A stretch of 41,629 nt of DNA from Burkholderiales bacterium (lineage in GTDB: Bacteria; Pseudomonadota; Gammaproteobacteria; Burkholderiales; Ga0077523): assembly GCA_022843925.1 (NCBI GenBank), contig JALHMS010000014.1:92483-134111 (forward strand), given 5' to 3'. Within the stretch, counting starts at the first letter, position 1. Each line of letters opens with the position of its first letter. Below the pieces are notes generated by a model, which had not been told where the DNA came from, searched no databases, and saw only the letters and a program-made list of their open reading frames with translations. The position numbers and the translations under genes are program-made. This document shows positions 1-8,689 of the stretch, piece by piece.

Positions 1-350
1 TCCTGCGTGGGGCGAGCAATGGCTCGACACGGCGATGGCTTGGGCACAGCGATGAATCCAGGAACGCGGGTGTCGAGCAGTGCTCGACTCACGGGGGTTT
101 TCTCAGCGCCGCTGCGCCCGATGGCGAGGCTCCTGCGTGGGGCGAGCAATGGCTCGACACGGCGATGGCTTGGGCACAGCGATGAATCCAGGAACGCGGG
201 TGTCGAGCAGTGCTCGACTCACGGGGGTTTTCTCAGCGCCGCTGCGCCCAATGGCGAGGCCCCTGCGTGGGTCGAGCAACAGCTCGACGCGGCGATGGCC
301 TGGGCACAGCGATGAATCCAGGGACGCCGGCGTCGAGCAGTGCTCGACCC
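1..350. repeat. 130-bp tandem repeat with internal palindromes
   Basis: Two nearly identical 130-bp units lie at 1-130 and 131-260; the difference I see is at 120 versus 250 (g/a). A third, diverged and shortened unit runs from 261 to about 350. Each unit carries two small dyads. GTCGAGCA-G-TGCTCGAC lies at 72-88, 202-218 and 332-348. A second hairpin is CGAGC-AATG-GCTCG at 13-26 and 143-156, and becomes GTCGAGC-AACA-GCTCGAC at 271-288. The period is not a multiple of three, so open frames across it change phase from copy to copy and are not believable genes. The array probably continues upstream, because the window opens inside it. Confidence 0.9.
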
Positions 351-655
351 ACCGGCACGCTGCGCAGTCATGTGCTTGTCCTGCGCTGGCGCCATTGTCG
401 GAGAAGCGATCGCCCCGGGGAATTGCCGTCGCGAAGGTCGGGAGCGCAACCGATCATGCCGACCCCGGCCGGTGACGGGCCTCCTTCCAACGCTGGCATT
501 GCGCTGAACCGGTCGAAGTGCGAGATTAGTGCCGGCGCAGCACCGCGACGGGCACCGATGTTGCCTTCGCTGGGTGAAATCCCCGCCCCGGTGGCGCCAT
601 CGTCAGGAATCCCGACGCCGCCATCTTTCGAGCAGAGCCCTCAGGGAGCGAGACC
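351..655. other. Intergenic leader upstream of the adaptor gene
   Basis: About 300 bp between the repeat array and the first gene. I see no convincing coding sequence and no clear sigma-70 promoter. The best match, TTGCGC at 499-504 with GAGATT 17 bp further on, is too weak to call. An open frame ends at 659 overlapping the next ATG (ATGA), but it begins inside the out-of-phase repeats and shows no recognisable protein features. A Shine-Dalgarno-like AGGGAG lies at 643-648, ahead of the ATG at 656. Confidence 0.5.
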
Positions 656-2524
656 ATGACCACTTCGAGCACCGGCAGTGCCGAGGGCCGGCCCCATCTC
701 CAGGTCGCCGATCCGGTACGCCTGCGGGCCGCCGCCGAGGACGATGCCTGGACCCGGTTCTCCGGGGCGGCCTCCGTCGAGGCCTTCTGTCACGGATGGC
801 TCGCCGTCACCTGCATCCGCGCCGAGGCGGCCGACGGCATCCTGGTGCTCGCCAGTCCCGAGGGCAAGGGTTTCGTCCCGGCAGCCGCCTGGCCCGATGG
901 CCGGCGGGATCGCGCCAAGCTCGCCGAGACCATCGAGCAGTGCCTCGCCCAGCGGGCTCTCGTGGTCGCGCCCTTCGGCGAAGGCCGTCAGCACATCGCC
1001 CAGCCGGTCGAGTTCGAGGGGCAGCTCCTCGGCGCCATCGCCGTCGACGTCGTCCTGCGCCAGGATCGCGAACTGCAGACGCTCTCCCGGGAACTCGCCT
1101 GGGGCGCCGGCTGGCTCGAGGCGCTGCTTCGCCGGACGCTCGGCAGCCGGGAGGCCGAGGCCGCCGTCCGGCTCCGCAAAGTCTTCGACCTCTTCAGCGC
1201 CGCGCTCGAACACCACGGCTTCGTCCCGGCGGCGACCGCCACGATCACCGAACTGGCGACGATGCTGGATTGCGATCGGGTCTCGCTCGCGATCATCGAG
1301 GGCCGCCGGCCGCGGGTGAAAGCCCTGTCCCACACAGTCAACTTCGAAAAGAAGTCCGAGCTGACCCGGGCGATCGAGGAGGCCATGGAGGAGGCCGTGG
1401 ACCAGAAGGCCACCATCGCGTGGCCTGCGGTGGCGGAGGGCGATGGCTTCGTCCGCCGCGCCCACGAGCGGCTCGTGCAGACCCAGGGCGCGAAGGGGGT
1501 CCTCACCGTACCGCTGGTACGCCTCGGGGAGACCGTCGGGGCGCTCTGTCTGGAGCGCAATCGTCCCTTCGAGACGGCCGACAACGAGCTGGTCGAGGGG
1601 CTCGCGGCACTGCTCGGGCCGATCACCGAGATCCAGCGGGATGCCGAGCGCGGTCCACTCGCCCGGGCCTGGCAGGTCATGAAGAGCTTCTGGTTCCGGT
1701 TCTTCGGCCCCGGGCACGCGGCCTGGAAGCTGGCGGGTGCGATCGCCGTGCTGGTCGTGCTGTTCTTCTCGTTCGCCACCGGCAACTACCGGATCGCCGC
1801 CAACACGCGTATCGAGGGTGCGGTGCAGCGGTCCATCGCCGCGCCGTTCGAGGGTTACATTCGCGAGGCCGCGGTGCGTCCGGGCGACATCGTGAAGAGC
1901 GGCGACCTCATCGCGCGCCTCGACGATCGCGATCTCCAGCTGGAACGCCTGAAGGCCGCGAGCCGCCGCGAACAGCTCGTGAAGCAGCATCGCGAGGCCC
2001 TCGCCAACCACGACCGCACCCAGATCCGCGTGATCGGCTCCCAGATCGACCAGGCCGAGGCCGAACTCGCCATCGCCAGCGAGAAGCTCTCCCGCACGGA
2101 GCTCCGCGCGCCGTTCGACGGCGTGATCGTGAGCGGCGATCTCTCCCAGCAGCTCGGCGCGCCGGTCCAGCGCGGCCAGGTGCTGTTCGAGGTCGCGCCG
2201 CTCGAGGACTATCGCGTCGTGCTGAAGGCCGACGAACGCGACATCCGCGATCTCGAGGTGGGTCAGGCCGGCGAACTGGTGCTGACGTCGATGCCCTCCA
2301 CCAGGCTGCCGGTGAAGGTGGCGCGGATCACGCCCGTTTCCACACCCGAGGATGGCCGCAACTACTTCCGCGTCGAGGCGAAGCTCCAGCAGGGCGCGGA
2401 GCGGATGCGTCCGGGGATGGAAGGCGTCGCCAAGGTGACCGTCGGTGACCGCAAGCTGATCTGGATCTGGACGCGCTACCTGATGGACTGGGCGCGTCTC
2501 GAACTCTGGTGGCTCCTGCCTTGA
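656..2524 (+). CDS. Membrane-anchored HlyD-family periplasmic adaptor with cytoplasmic GAF-like domains
   Basis: A 622-residue adaptor (membrane fusion) protein. Residues about 1-170 look like a degenerate GAF fold and 176-330 like a clearer GAF domain. Both precede a single hydrophobic segment (about 359-377), so they should be cytoplasmic. The periplasmic half begins with a biotinyl-lipoyl-like strand set (about 388-425, with PFEGYIREA and GDIVKSGDLIARL). A helical hairpin follows (about 430-480), then the second lipoyl half (APFDGVIVSGD) and a beta-barrel part. The C-terminus is rich in aromatic residues. AGGGAG about 8 bases ahead supports the ATG start. It is first in a row with the M50/PqqD fusion (37-bp gap) and the SecA-like gene. 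HlyD-type adaptors bridge inner-membrane transporters to outer-membrane channels. No RND, ABC or TolC-like partner lies in the window. The GAF fusion suggests signal-dependent control, which is inference. Confidence 0.88.
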   Translation: MTTSSTGSAEGRPHLQVADPVRLRAAAEDDAWTRFSGAASVEAFCHGWLAVTCIRAEAADGILVLASPEGKGFVPAAAWPDGRRDRAKLAETIEQCLAQRALVVAPFGEGRQHIAQPVEFEGQLLGAIAVDVVLRQDRELQTLSRELAWGAGWLEALLRRTLGSREAEAAVRLRKVFDLFSAALEHHGFVPAATATITELATMLDCDRVSLAIIEGRRPRVKALSHTVNFEKKSELTRAIEEAMEEAVDQKATIAWPAVAEGDGFVRRAHERLVQTQGAKGVLTVPLVRLGETVGALCLERNRPFETADNELVEGLAALLGPITEIQRDAERGPLARAWQVMKSFWFRFFGPGHAAWKLAGAIAVLVVLFFSFATGNYRIAANTRIEGAVQRSIAAPFEGYIREAAVRPGDIVKSGDLIARLDDRDLQLERLKAASRREQLVKQHREALANHDRTQIRVIGSQIDQAEAELAIASEKLSRTELRAPFDGVIVSGDLSQQLGAPVQRGQVLFEVAPLEDYRVVLKADERDIRDLEVGQAGELVLTSMPSTRLPVKVARITPVSTPEDGRNYFRVEAKLQQGAERMRPGMEGVAKVTVGDRKLIWIWTRYLMDWARLELWWLLP

Positions 2525-2561
2525 CGACCGCAGCCAGGTCGCCAGCTGCCGGGGCCCGCCC

Positions 2562-4709
2562 GTGAGCGGTGATCTCCACAGCCCTTCGTGGTACCGGGTC
2601 GCGGGCCTGCGACCCCGGCTGAAGAGCCATGCGGAGGTGCATCGGCACCACTACCGCGGACAGCTCTGGTACGTCCTCCAGGATCGCGCCTCCCGGCGCA
2701 TGTACCGCTTCAACCCGTCCGCCTGGCAGGTGATCGGCCTGATGGACGGCTCCCGCACGGTGCAGGAGGCCTGGGACCTCGCGTGCCATCGGCTCGGCGA
2801 CGACGCGCCGACGCAGGACGAAACCATCCGCCTGCTCGGCCAGTTGCACGGCGCCGACCTGCTGCAGAGCGAGGTCGCGCCGGACGCCGACGAACTGCTC
2901 CGGCGCTACGCCAAGCAGGAGAAGGGGAAGTTCTGGCGCAACCTGCGCAACCCCATGTCGGTGAAGCTCCCGCTCATCGATCCCGATCCGGTGCTGCGCC
3001 GGAACGTCCCGGCCTATGCGTGGATCTTCCGGCCCGCCGGTTTCCTGGCGTGGCTGGCCCTCGTCGTCGCCGGCCTCGTGGTGGTGGGGTCGCACTGGCT
3101 CGAGCTGACCGAGAACATGGCCGACCGCATCCTCGCGCCGGGCAACCTCGTCGGGATGCTGCTCATCTTCCCGCTCGTGAAGATCGTCCACGAGTTCGGC
3201 CACGCCTGTGCCGTCCGGGCCCACGGGGGCGAGGTCCACGAGATGGGCGTGATGTTCCTCGTGTTCCTGCCGGTGCCGTACGTCGATGCGTCGGCGTCGT
3301 CGGCGTTCCCGAGCAAGTGGCTGCGGTTCGTCGTCGGCGGCGCCGGCATGATGGCGGAGCTGGCGCTGGCGGCGCTCGCGGCCTTCCTCTGGGTGAGCGT
3401 CGAGCCCGGCATCGTCCGGGCGGCCTGCTTCAACGTGATGCTGATCGCGGGCGTGTCGACGGTGCTGTTCAACGGCAACCCGCTGCTCCGCTACGACGGC
3501 TACTACATGCTGGCGGACCTCATCGAGATCCCCAATCTCGGCGCGCGGGCGAATCGCTATCTCGGCTATCTCGTGCAGCGCTACGCCTTCGGCGCCCGCG
3601 AGATGACGGCGCCGGAGGCGCTGCCCGGCGAGAAGCGGTGGTTCGTCTTCTACTCGATCGCGTCGTACCTCTACCGCCAGTTCGTCACGTTCGCCATCAT
3701 CCTGTTCGTCGCGACGCAGTACTTCGTGTTCGGCGTGCTGCTCGCCATCTGGGCCGGCATCTCGTCGATCCTGGTGCCCATCGGCAAGGGTCTCGCGCAG
3801 GTCATCAACGGCCGCAATCTGCGTCGGCATCGCCAGCGGGCGTGGTGGGTGACGGGCGGGGCCGTCGCGGCCCTGCTGGCCGGACTCTTCCTCATCCCCT
3901 TCCCGATGTGGACGCGCACGGAGGGCGTGCTCTGGGTGCCCGAACAGTCGGTGGTGCGCGCGCAGACCGACGGCTTCGTCGCCGGTCTCGAGACGAAGCC
4001 CGGTGCCTCCGTGGCATTCGGGGTCCCGTTGATGCGTCTCGAGGATCCGCTCCTCGTACCCCAGGAGCGCCTGCTGGCGGCGCGTCTCGACGAGCTGGAT
4101 GCGCGGCTGCGCGCCATGCAGGTCGAGGATCGCGTGCAGACCCAGATCGTCCGCGAGGAGATCGAGTACACCCGCAAGGAACTCGTGCGCGTGCAGGAGC
4201 GCATCGCCGGCCTCACGGTGAAGAGCCCCGCTGCCGGCCGCTTCGTCATCGCGAATCCGGACGACATGCCCCAGCGTTTCGTGCACAAGGGCGAGCAGCT
4301 CGGCTACATCACCCCGCGCGAGGACCGGCTCGTGCGCGTCGTCGTCGATCAGGATTCCGTCGATCTCGTCCGGCAGCGCACCGAGGGCATCGAAGTGCGT
4401 CTGGCGGAACGGGTGAAGGACCGCCTCCCGGCGAAGATCCTGCGGGAGGTTCCCGCGGCGTCCGGCGAACTGCCGAGCCTCGCGCTCTCCGAACGCGGCG
4501 GCGGGACGATCGCGCTCGATCCGCGCCAGACCGAGCGCCCGGTCGCGCTGAACCCGGTGTTCCACTTCGAGCTGCGACTGCCCGCGGCCGACGGCGAGAT
4601 GCACCTCGGCGAACGCGTCCACGTGCGCTTCGACCACGGCGCCGAACCGGTCGCCTTCCAGGTGTGGCGCGCAGGCCGGCGGTTGTTCCTGCGGAGGTTC
4701 AGTGTCTGA
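2562..4709 (+). CDS. PqqD-like / M50 site-2-type zinc metallopeptidase / HlyD-like fusion membrane protein
   Basis: 715 residues. Residues about 10-103 resemble a PqqD-like peptide-binding domain, the fold that recognises leader peptides in RiPP systems. A polytopic membrane core follows from about 149 to 460. It carries the M50 zinc motif HEFGH at 210-214 and the second motif NPLLRYDGYY from 306, whose D312 is the expected third zinc ligand. All expected catalytic residues (H210, E211, H214, D312) are present. After the last membrane helix, residues about 465-715 look like a HlyD-type lipoyl/barrel adaptor with a helical hairpin (about 500-555). The start is GTG at 2562, as no ATG lies near the beginning of the conserved region. 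The gene sits 37 bp after the GAF-adaptor and 59 bp before the SecA-like gene, probably as one operon. A role in recognising and processing an exported protein, perhaps the giant protein, is inference. The HlyD-like tail suggests it may also be structural in an export complex. Confidence 0.87.
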   Translation: MSGDLHSPSWYRVAGLRPRLKSHAEVHRHHYRGQLWYVLQDRASRRMYRFNPSAWQVIGLMDGSRTVQEAWDLACHRLGDDAPTQDETIRLLGQLHGADLLQSEVAPDADELLRRYAKQEKGKFWRNLRNPMSVKLPLIDPDPVLRRNVPAYAWIFRPAGFLAWLALVVAGLVVVGSHWLELTENMADRILAPGNLVGMLLIFPLVKIVHEFGHACAVRAHGGEVHEMGVMFLVFLPVPYVDASASSAFPSKWLRFVVGGAGMMAELALAALAAFLWVSVEPGIVRAACFNVMLIAGVSTVLFNGNPLLRYDGYYMLADLIEIPNLGARANRYLGYLVQRYAFGAREMTAPEALPGEKRWFVFYSIASYLYRQFVTFAIILFVATQYFVFGVLLAIWAGISSILVPIGKGLAQVINGRNLRRHRQRAWWVTGGAVAALLAGLFLIPFPMWTRTEGVLWVPEQSVVRAQTDGFVAGLETKPGASVAFGVPLMRLEDPLLVPQERLLAARLDELDARLRAMQVEDRVQTQIVREEIEYTRKELVRVQERIAGLTVKSPAAGRFVIANPDDMPQRFVHKGEQLGYITPREDRLVRVVVDQDSVDLVRQRTEGIEVRLAERVKDRLPAKILREVPAASGELPSLALSERGGGTIALDPRQTERPVALNPVFHFELRLPAADGEMHLGERVHVRFDHGAEPVAFQVWRAGRRLFLRRFSV

Positions 4710-4768
4710 TGTCGGTGGGCGGCGCACCCCGGTCGGCAGCCGCCGGATCCACCGCTAGCGGCTGAGCG

Positions 4769-6727
4769 ATGTCCACCGACATCCTCGGCTACGGCTTCTA
4801 CCCCGAACGGGTCGAGAAGCGCGAGAACTGGCTCGAGCGCACCATGCGCGCGCCCGTGCGGTGGGTCGGGCGCGACATCGATCAGGGCAGCCGACGGTTC
4901 GCCACGCTGATCGCCGCCGTGAATGCCGCCGCGCCGAGCATCGATGGTCTCGACCTCGCCGGGCTCCGTGCGTACGCCGACGATCTCCGCCCGCGACTGA
5001 AGCGCGAGGGCTACACCGATGCGCTGGTCGGCGAGGCCTTTGCCCTCGTACGGGCCACGGCCCAGGCCGTGGTCGGCATGCGGCACTACGACGTCCAGCT
5101 CGCAGGTGGCTACGTGCTGCTGACGGGCCGGGTGGCCGAGATGGAGACCGGGGAGGGAAAGACGCTCACCGCCACGCTCGCGGCCGCCACCGCCGCGCTC
5201 GCCGGCACGCCGGTGCACGTGGTGACGGTGAACGACTATCTCGCCGAGCGCGACGCGGAGGAGATGGGCAAGGTCTACAAGGCCCTCGGCCTCACCGTCG
5301 GATGCGTCACCCAGAAGATCCCGCCCAACGAGCGCGCCCCGCACTACGCCTGCGACATCACCTACTGCACCAACAAGGATGTCACGTTCGACTATCTCCG
5401 CGATCGGATGCAGTTGAAGGGCCGCCCGCGCGCGCTGCGCTACGCGGTGGGGAAGGTCGGAGGCACCGGCGGCGACACCGGCCTCACTTTGCGCGGGCTG
5501 CACTTCGCGATCCTCGACGAGATCGACAGCGTCCTGGTGGACGAGGCGCGCACGCCGCTCATCCTGTCGGCGGAGACCGACGACGCAGGCCTCGAACGCA
5601 TCTATCGCGAAGGGCTCTCGCTTGCCGGGCAGCTGGTCGAGGGAAAGGACTTCGTGATCGAACACCAGCGCACGTCGATCCGCTTCCTGAAGGAAGGCAA
5701 GGACCGCCTCGCGCAGCTCGCTGCCGGACTGCGCGGCGTCTGGACGGGACCGAACCGCCGCGAGGAGCTCGTGCGCCAGGCGCTCACGGCGCTGCATCTC
5801 TTCAAGCGCGACCAGCAGTACCTCGTCACCGACGACAAGGTGCAGATCGTCGACGAGTTCACCGGGCGCGTGATGCCCGACCGCTCGTGGGAGCGCGGCC
5901 TGCACCAGATGATCGAGGTGAAGGAGGGCTGCCCGATCACCGGCCAGCGCGAGACGCTCGCGCGGATCTCGTACCAGCGGTTCTTCCGCCGCTATCTGCG
6001 CCTCGCCGGCATGACCGGCACGGCGAAGGAGATCGCCGGTGAACTCTGGTCGGTGTACGGACTGAAGGTGATGCGGGTGCCCACCCGCAAGCCGGTGATC
6101 CGGCAGATCGCGCCGCTTCGCATCCTCGCGACCGAGGACGAGAAGTGGCAGGCCGTGGTGGAAGCGATCCGGCGCGAGCACGCGCGCGGCCGGCCGATCC
6201 TCGTGGGTACGCGTTCCGTGGTCGCGTCCGAGAAGCTGTCGGCGCTCCTCGTCGACGCCGGTCTCGAGCACAGCCTGCTGAACGCGCGCCAGGACAAGGA
6301 GGAGGCCGAGATCGTGGCGCAGGCGGGCCAGCCTGGCCGCATCACCGTCGCCACCAACATGGCCGGCCGCGGCACCGACATCAAGCTGCCGCCGGCGTCC
6401 CTCGCGGCCGGTGGCCTGCACGTGATCGCCACCGAACTGCACGAGTCCGGCCGGGTGGACCGCCAGCTCTTCGGCCGCTGCGCCCGGCAGGGCGATCCGG
6501 GCAGCTGCGACGTCTTCGCGAGCTACGAGGACGACCTCATCGTCCGCTACGCGCGCCTCGCGAGCGGTGTGGCCGGCAAGGCGCCTGCGAAGGATCTCAC
6601 CGGCCCGGCGCTCTTCCGCTTCGCGCAGAACCGTGCGGAGCGCATCCACGGAATGATGCGCAAGGAAGTGCTGGAGATGGACGACTACCTGGGCGACATG
6701 CTCGCGTTCGCGGGGCGGGCCGAGTAG
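4769..6727 (+). CDS. Shortened SecA-like preprotein translocase ATPase (accessory paralogue)
   Basis: 652 residues with unmistakable SecA motifs: Walker A METGEGKT at 125-132, the Walker B/DEAD-type motif DEID at 250-253 followed by SVLVDEARTPL, TGRVMPDRSWERGLHQ in the preprotein cross-linking region, GMTGTA, TNMAGRGTDI at 529-538, and GRCARQGD. Housekeeping SecA proteins are about 850-900 residues. This one stops soon after the second nucleotide-binding domain, inside what would be the first helical-scaffold helix (LEMDDYL near the end). It therefore lacks most of the helical scaffold with the two-helix finger, the helical wing domain and the C-terminal zinc-binding tail. All ATPase motifs look intact, so it is likely an active motor rather than a decaying copy. 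Its place behind two adaptor-type genes and near a giant exported protein argues for a specialised export role. This is probably not the cell's essential SecA. Confidence 0.93.
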   Translation: MSTDILGYGFYPERVEKRENWLERTMRAPVRWVGRDIDQGSRRFATLIAAVNAAAPSIDGLDLAGLRAYADDLRPRLKREGYTDALVGEAFALVRATAQAVVGMRHYDVQLAGGYVLLTGRVAEMETGEGKTLTATLAAATAALAGTPVHVVTVNDYLAERDAEEMGKVYKALGLTVGCVTQKIPPNERAPHYACDITYCTNKDVTFDYLRDRMQLKGRPRALRYAVGKVGGTGGDTGLTLRGLHFAILDEIDSVLVDEARTPLILSAETDDAGLERIYREGLSLAGQLVEGKDFVIEHQRTSIRFLKEGKDRLAQLAAGLRGVWTGPNRREELVRQALTALHLFKRDQQYLVTDDKVQIVDEFTGRVMPDRSWERGLHQMIEVKEGCPITGQRETLARISYQRFFRRYLRLAGMTGTAKEIAGELWSVYGLKVMRVPTRKPVIRQIAPLRILATEDEKWQAVVEAIRREHARGRPILVGTRSVVASEKLSALLVDAGLEHSLLNARQDKEEAEIVAQAGQPGRITVATNMAGRGTDIKLPPASLAAGGLHVIATELHESGRVDRQLFGRCARQGDPGSCDVFASYEDDLIVRYARLASGVAGKAPAKDLTGPALFRFAQNRAERIHGMMRKEVLEMDDYLGDMLAFAGRAE

Positions 6728-6776
6728 GCGTCCACGGACGCGTCGCCTGGTACGCCGCCCGCCGGCGACATGCCTG

Positions 6777-7217
6777 CTACGGCGTCGCCGTGCACTCCAC
6801 CGCGGCGCCGCTGCTCAAGACGCCACGCGCGATCTTCTCGGCCTGCACGTAGAGCGTCGCGGCCTTGCCGGGGTTGGCCGGGAGCGCGGCCTCGGCGCGG
6901 GCGGCCAGGGCGTTGGCGGAATCGAGGACCTCCCGATAGCGGTCGACCCGCCGTGCGGCGAGCGAGTGACACTCACCACCGGCGGCGCGCGCGATGACGG
7001 TCTGGCCGTCGCGCACCGTGGACTCGAAGGCGCGCCGCCGCATCTCCACCGCGCGCAGCTGCAAGGTCGGCGCGGCCCCGGTGCGGGCCGGCGCGGCCAT
7101 CGCATCCGCCGCACCGCCGTCCGAAGGCGCGTCCGCACCCCATGCTTCGGCGATGCAGACCAATGCGGCGGCAGTCAGCGCGCCCAGCGACTTCTTCTGT
7201 GACATCGATCGATTCAC
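6777..7217 (-). CDS. Small secreted protein of unknown function
   Basis: About 146 residues if translation starts at the GTG at 7217, which has GGGAGA five bases upstream. An ATG four codons further in (7205) is the alternative. The N-terminus has a typical Sec signal peptide: lysines, then a hydrophobic run (LGALTAAALVCIAEAWG), with likely cleavage before ADAPSD. The mature part is alanine- and arginine-rich and mostly helical, with two cysteines (in GGECHS and near the end in VECTATP). I do not recognise a family. It converges on the SecA-like gene (49 bp between stop codons) and is divergent from the RuBisCO-like gene across 227 bp. Nothing ties it clearly to either neighbour. Coding rather than chance is supported mainly by the signal peptide and the gene-sized frame. 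Confidence 0.6.
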   Translation of the reverse strand: MNRSMSQKKSLGALTAAALVCIAEAWGADAPSDGGAADAMAAPARTGAAPTLQLRAVEMRRRAFESTVRDGQTVIARAAGGECHSLAARRVDRYREVLDSANALAARAEAALPANPGKAATLYVQAEKIARGVLSSGAAVECTATP

Positions 7218-7444
7218 TGCGTCTCCCAGGGGGTCGGTTGCCTCCGCCCGATTCTCCCACGGGACCTTCGGTCCTGGTGGCAAGGATGACGGGCCGCGGC
7301 GGCGACGTTCCGCGTCCCGGCCCGTCGATGGTCGATCGGTATCATGGCGAAGCACCGATGGAAAGACGCGCCTCGAATCAGCGTGCCGCCACCCTGCGTA
7401 TCCCCAGAGACGAATCCGTCGCAACCCCCGAACACCGGAACGCC

Positions 7445-8689
7445 ATGACCGAACGCATCCATGCGAGCTACTGGCTCGAAACCCCGATCGAGCCGCAGCG
7501 TGCGGCCGACATCATCGCCGGCGAGCAGTCGAGCGGCACCTTCCTCGCGCTCGCGAACGAGACGCCCGAACTCAAGGAGCGCTCGGGTGCCCGCGTCGAG
7601 CGCCTCGAGATCCTCGACACCGTCGACGTGCCGAGCCTGCCCGGCCGCTACAAGACCGGCGCGCGATTCACGCGATGCCTGCTCGACGTCTCGTGGCCGA
7701 TCGCGAACCTCGGACCTTCGCTGCCCAACCTCATGGCGACCATCGCCGGCAACCTGTTCGAGCTGCAGTGCGTCTCCGGGCTGCGCATCCTCGATCTGCG
7801 CCTGCCGCCGTCCTTTGCGGCGGCATACCCGGGACCGGCGTTCGGCATCGCGGGCACGCGGCGGATGGCGGGTGTGCCGACCGGCCCGCTCATCGGGACG
7901 ATCGTGAAGCCGAGCGTCGGGATGAATCCCGCCGAGACTGCGGCCGAAGTGCGGAAGCTCGTGGCGGGCGGCATCGACTTCGTGAAGGACGACGAACTGC
8001 AGGCGGACGGCCCGCACTGTCCTTTCGACGAACGCGTGCGCGCGGTCATGCGCGAGGTGCGCGCCGGCGCCGACCGACTCGGGCGCAAGGTGATGGTGGC
8101 CTTCAACCTGACCGGTGAGCTGGACGACATGAAGCGGCGCCATGATCTCGTCCTGGCCGAGGGCGGCACGTGCGTGATGGTCAGCCTCAATTCCGTCGGA
8201 CTCGTGGGGCTGCGCGAGTTGCGGCGCCACTCGGTGCTGCCCATCCACGCGCACCGCAACGGCTGGGGGTATCTCAACCGCAGCCCGGCGCTCGGCTGGG
8301 AGTACGCGCCATGGCAGAAGATCTGGCGTCTGGCCGGCGCCGACCACATGCACGTGAACGGCATCGCGAACAAGTTCAGCGAACCCGACGAGACCGTCAT
8401 CGCCGCCGCGCGTGCGGTGCTGAGCCCGCTCTGGCCGGACGCACCGATGACCGCCATGCCCGTCTTCAGTTCGGGCCAGACCGGGCTCGTCGCGGCCGAC
8501 ACCTACCAGGCCGTCGGCAGCACCGACCTCATCTTCGCCGCGGGGGGCGGCATCTTCGGTCATCCCGACGGCGTCGCCGCCGGCGTGAAGGCGCTGCGCG
8601 AGGCGTGGGATGCCGCGGTGGCCGGCGTGCCCATCGAAGAGGCTGCGCGCCACCGCCCCGCGTTGAAGGCCGCGCTGGGGTTCTGGTGA
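7445..8689 (+). CDS. RuBisCO-like protein (form IV), probable sugar-acid phosphate decarboxylase/hydrolase
   Basis: 414 residues from the ATG at 7445. The frame is open further upstream, but homologues of this class start near the sequence ERIHASYWLETP, so the longer forms are unlikely. The large-subunit TIM-barrel motifs are present. K155 in IVKPS matches RuBisCO K175, while the usual second lysine of KPK is serine. K181, D183 and E184 in DFVKDDE match the carbamylated lysine and Mg ligands K201/D203/E204. H270-R271, H303 and the loop-6 lysine K310 match H294-R295, H327 and K334. Its coupling to a DUF1537 kinase is the arrangement reported for 3-oxo-isoapionate (apiose-related) catabolism, where such proteins (OiaX/OiaC) act on the phosphorylated acid. 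That assignment is inferred from context and is not unique. It is unlikely to be a true CO2-fixing RuBisCO. Confidence 0.88.
   Translation: MTERIHASYWLETPIEPQRAADIIAGEQSSGTFLALANETPELKERSGARVERLEILDTVDVPSLPGRYKTGARFTRCLLDVSWPIANLGPSLPNLMATIAGNLFELQCVSGLRILDLRLPPSFAAAYPGPAFGIAGTRRMAGVPTGPLIGTIVKPSVGMNPAETAAEVRKLVAGGIDFVKDDELQADGPHCPFDERVRAVMREVRAGADRLGRKVMVAFNLTGELDDMKRRHDLVLAEGGTCVMVSLNSVGLVGLRELRRHSVLPIHAHRNGWGYLNRSPALGWEYAPWQKIWRLAGADHMHVNGIANKFSEPDETVIAAARAVLSPLWPDAPMTAMPVFSSGQTGLVAADTYQAVGSTDLIFAAGGGIFGHPDGVAAGVKALREAWDAAVAGVPIEEAARHRPALKAALGFW

Noticed and set aside
1-350. Repeat array considered as CRISPR
   Set aside because: The 130-bp units are contiguous, with no short repeat/unique spacer alternation.
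210-659. A frame ending with an ATGA overlap at the first adaptor gene, suggesting translational coupling
   Set aside because: It begins inside 130-bp repeats that break phase between copies and has no protein-like features; the overlap is probably chance.
529-2448. A 639-codon forward frame overlapping the first adaptor gene
   Set aside because: It is arginine-, glycine- and proline-rich nonsense in another phase of a clear HlyD-type gene, typical of high-GC DNA.
656-2524. First adaptor as part of an RND or ABC drug-efflux pump
   Set aside because: No pump or ABC ATPase gene lies in the window, and the large GAF-like cytoplasmic half is unlike efflux adaptors.
4769-6727. The SecA-like gene as the cell's essential SecA
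   Set aside because: It lacks the finger, wing and zinc tail, and its neighbours are adaptor genes rather than usual secA neighbours.
6728-6741. Hairpin GCGTC-CACG-GACGC just after the SecA-like gene as a terminator
   Set aside because: The stem is only 5 bp and no T-run follows, so it is too weak to call.
7445-8689. True CO2-fixing RuBisCO
   Set aside because: It has substitutions around the KPK motif, a form IV-like N-terminus, and is coupled to a sugar-acid kinase rather than a small subunit or phosphoribulokinase.
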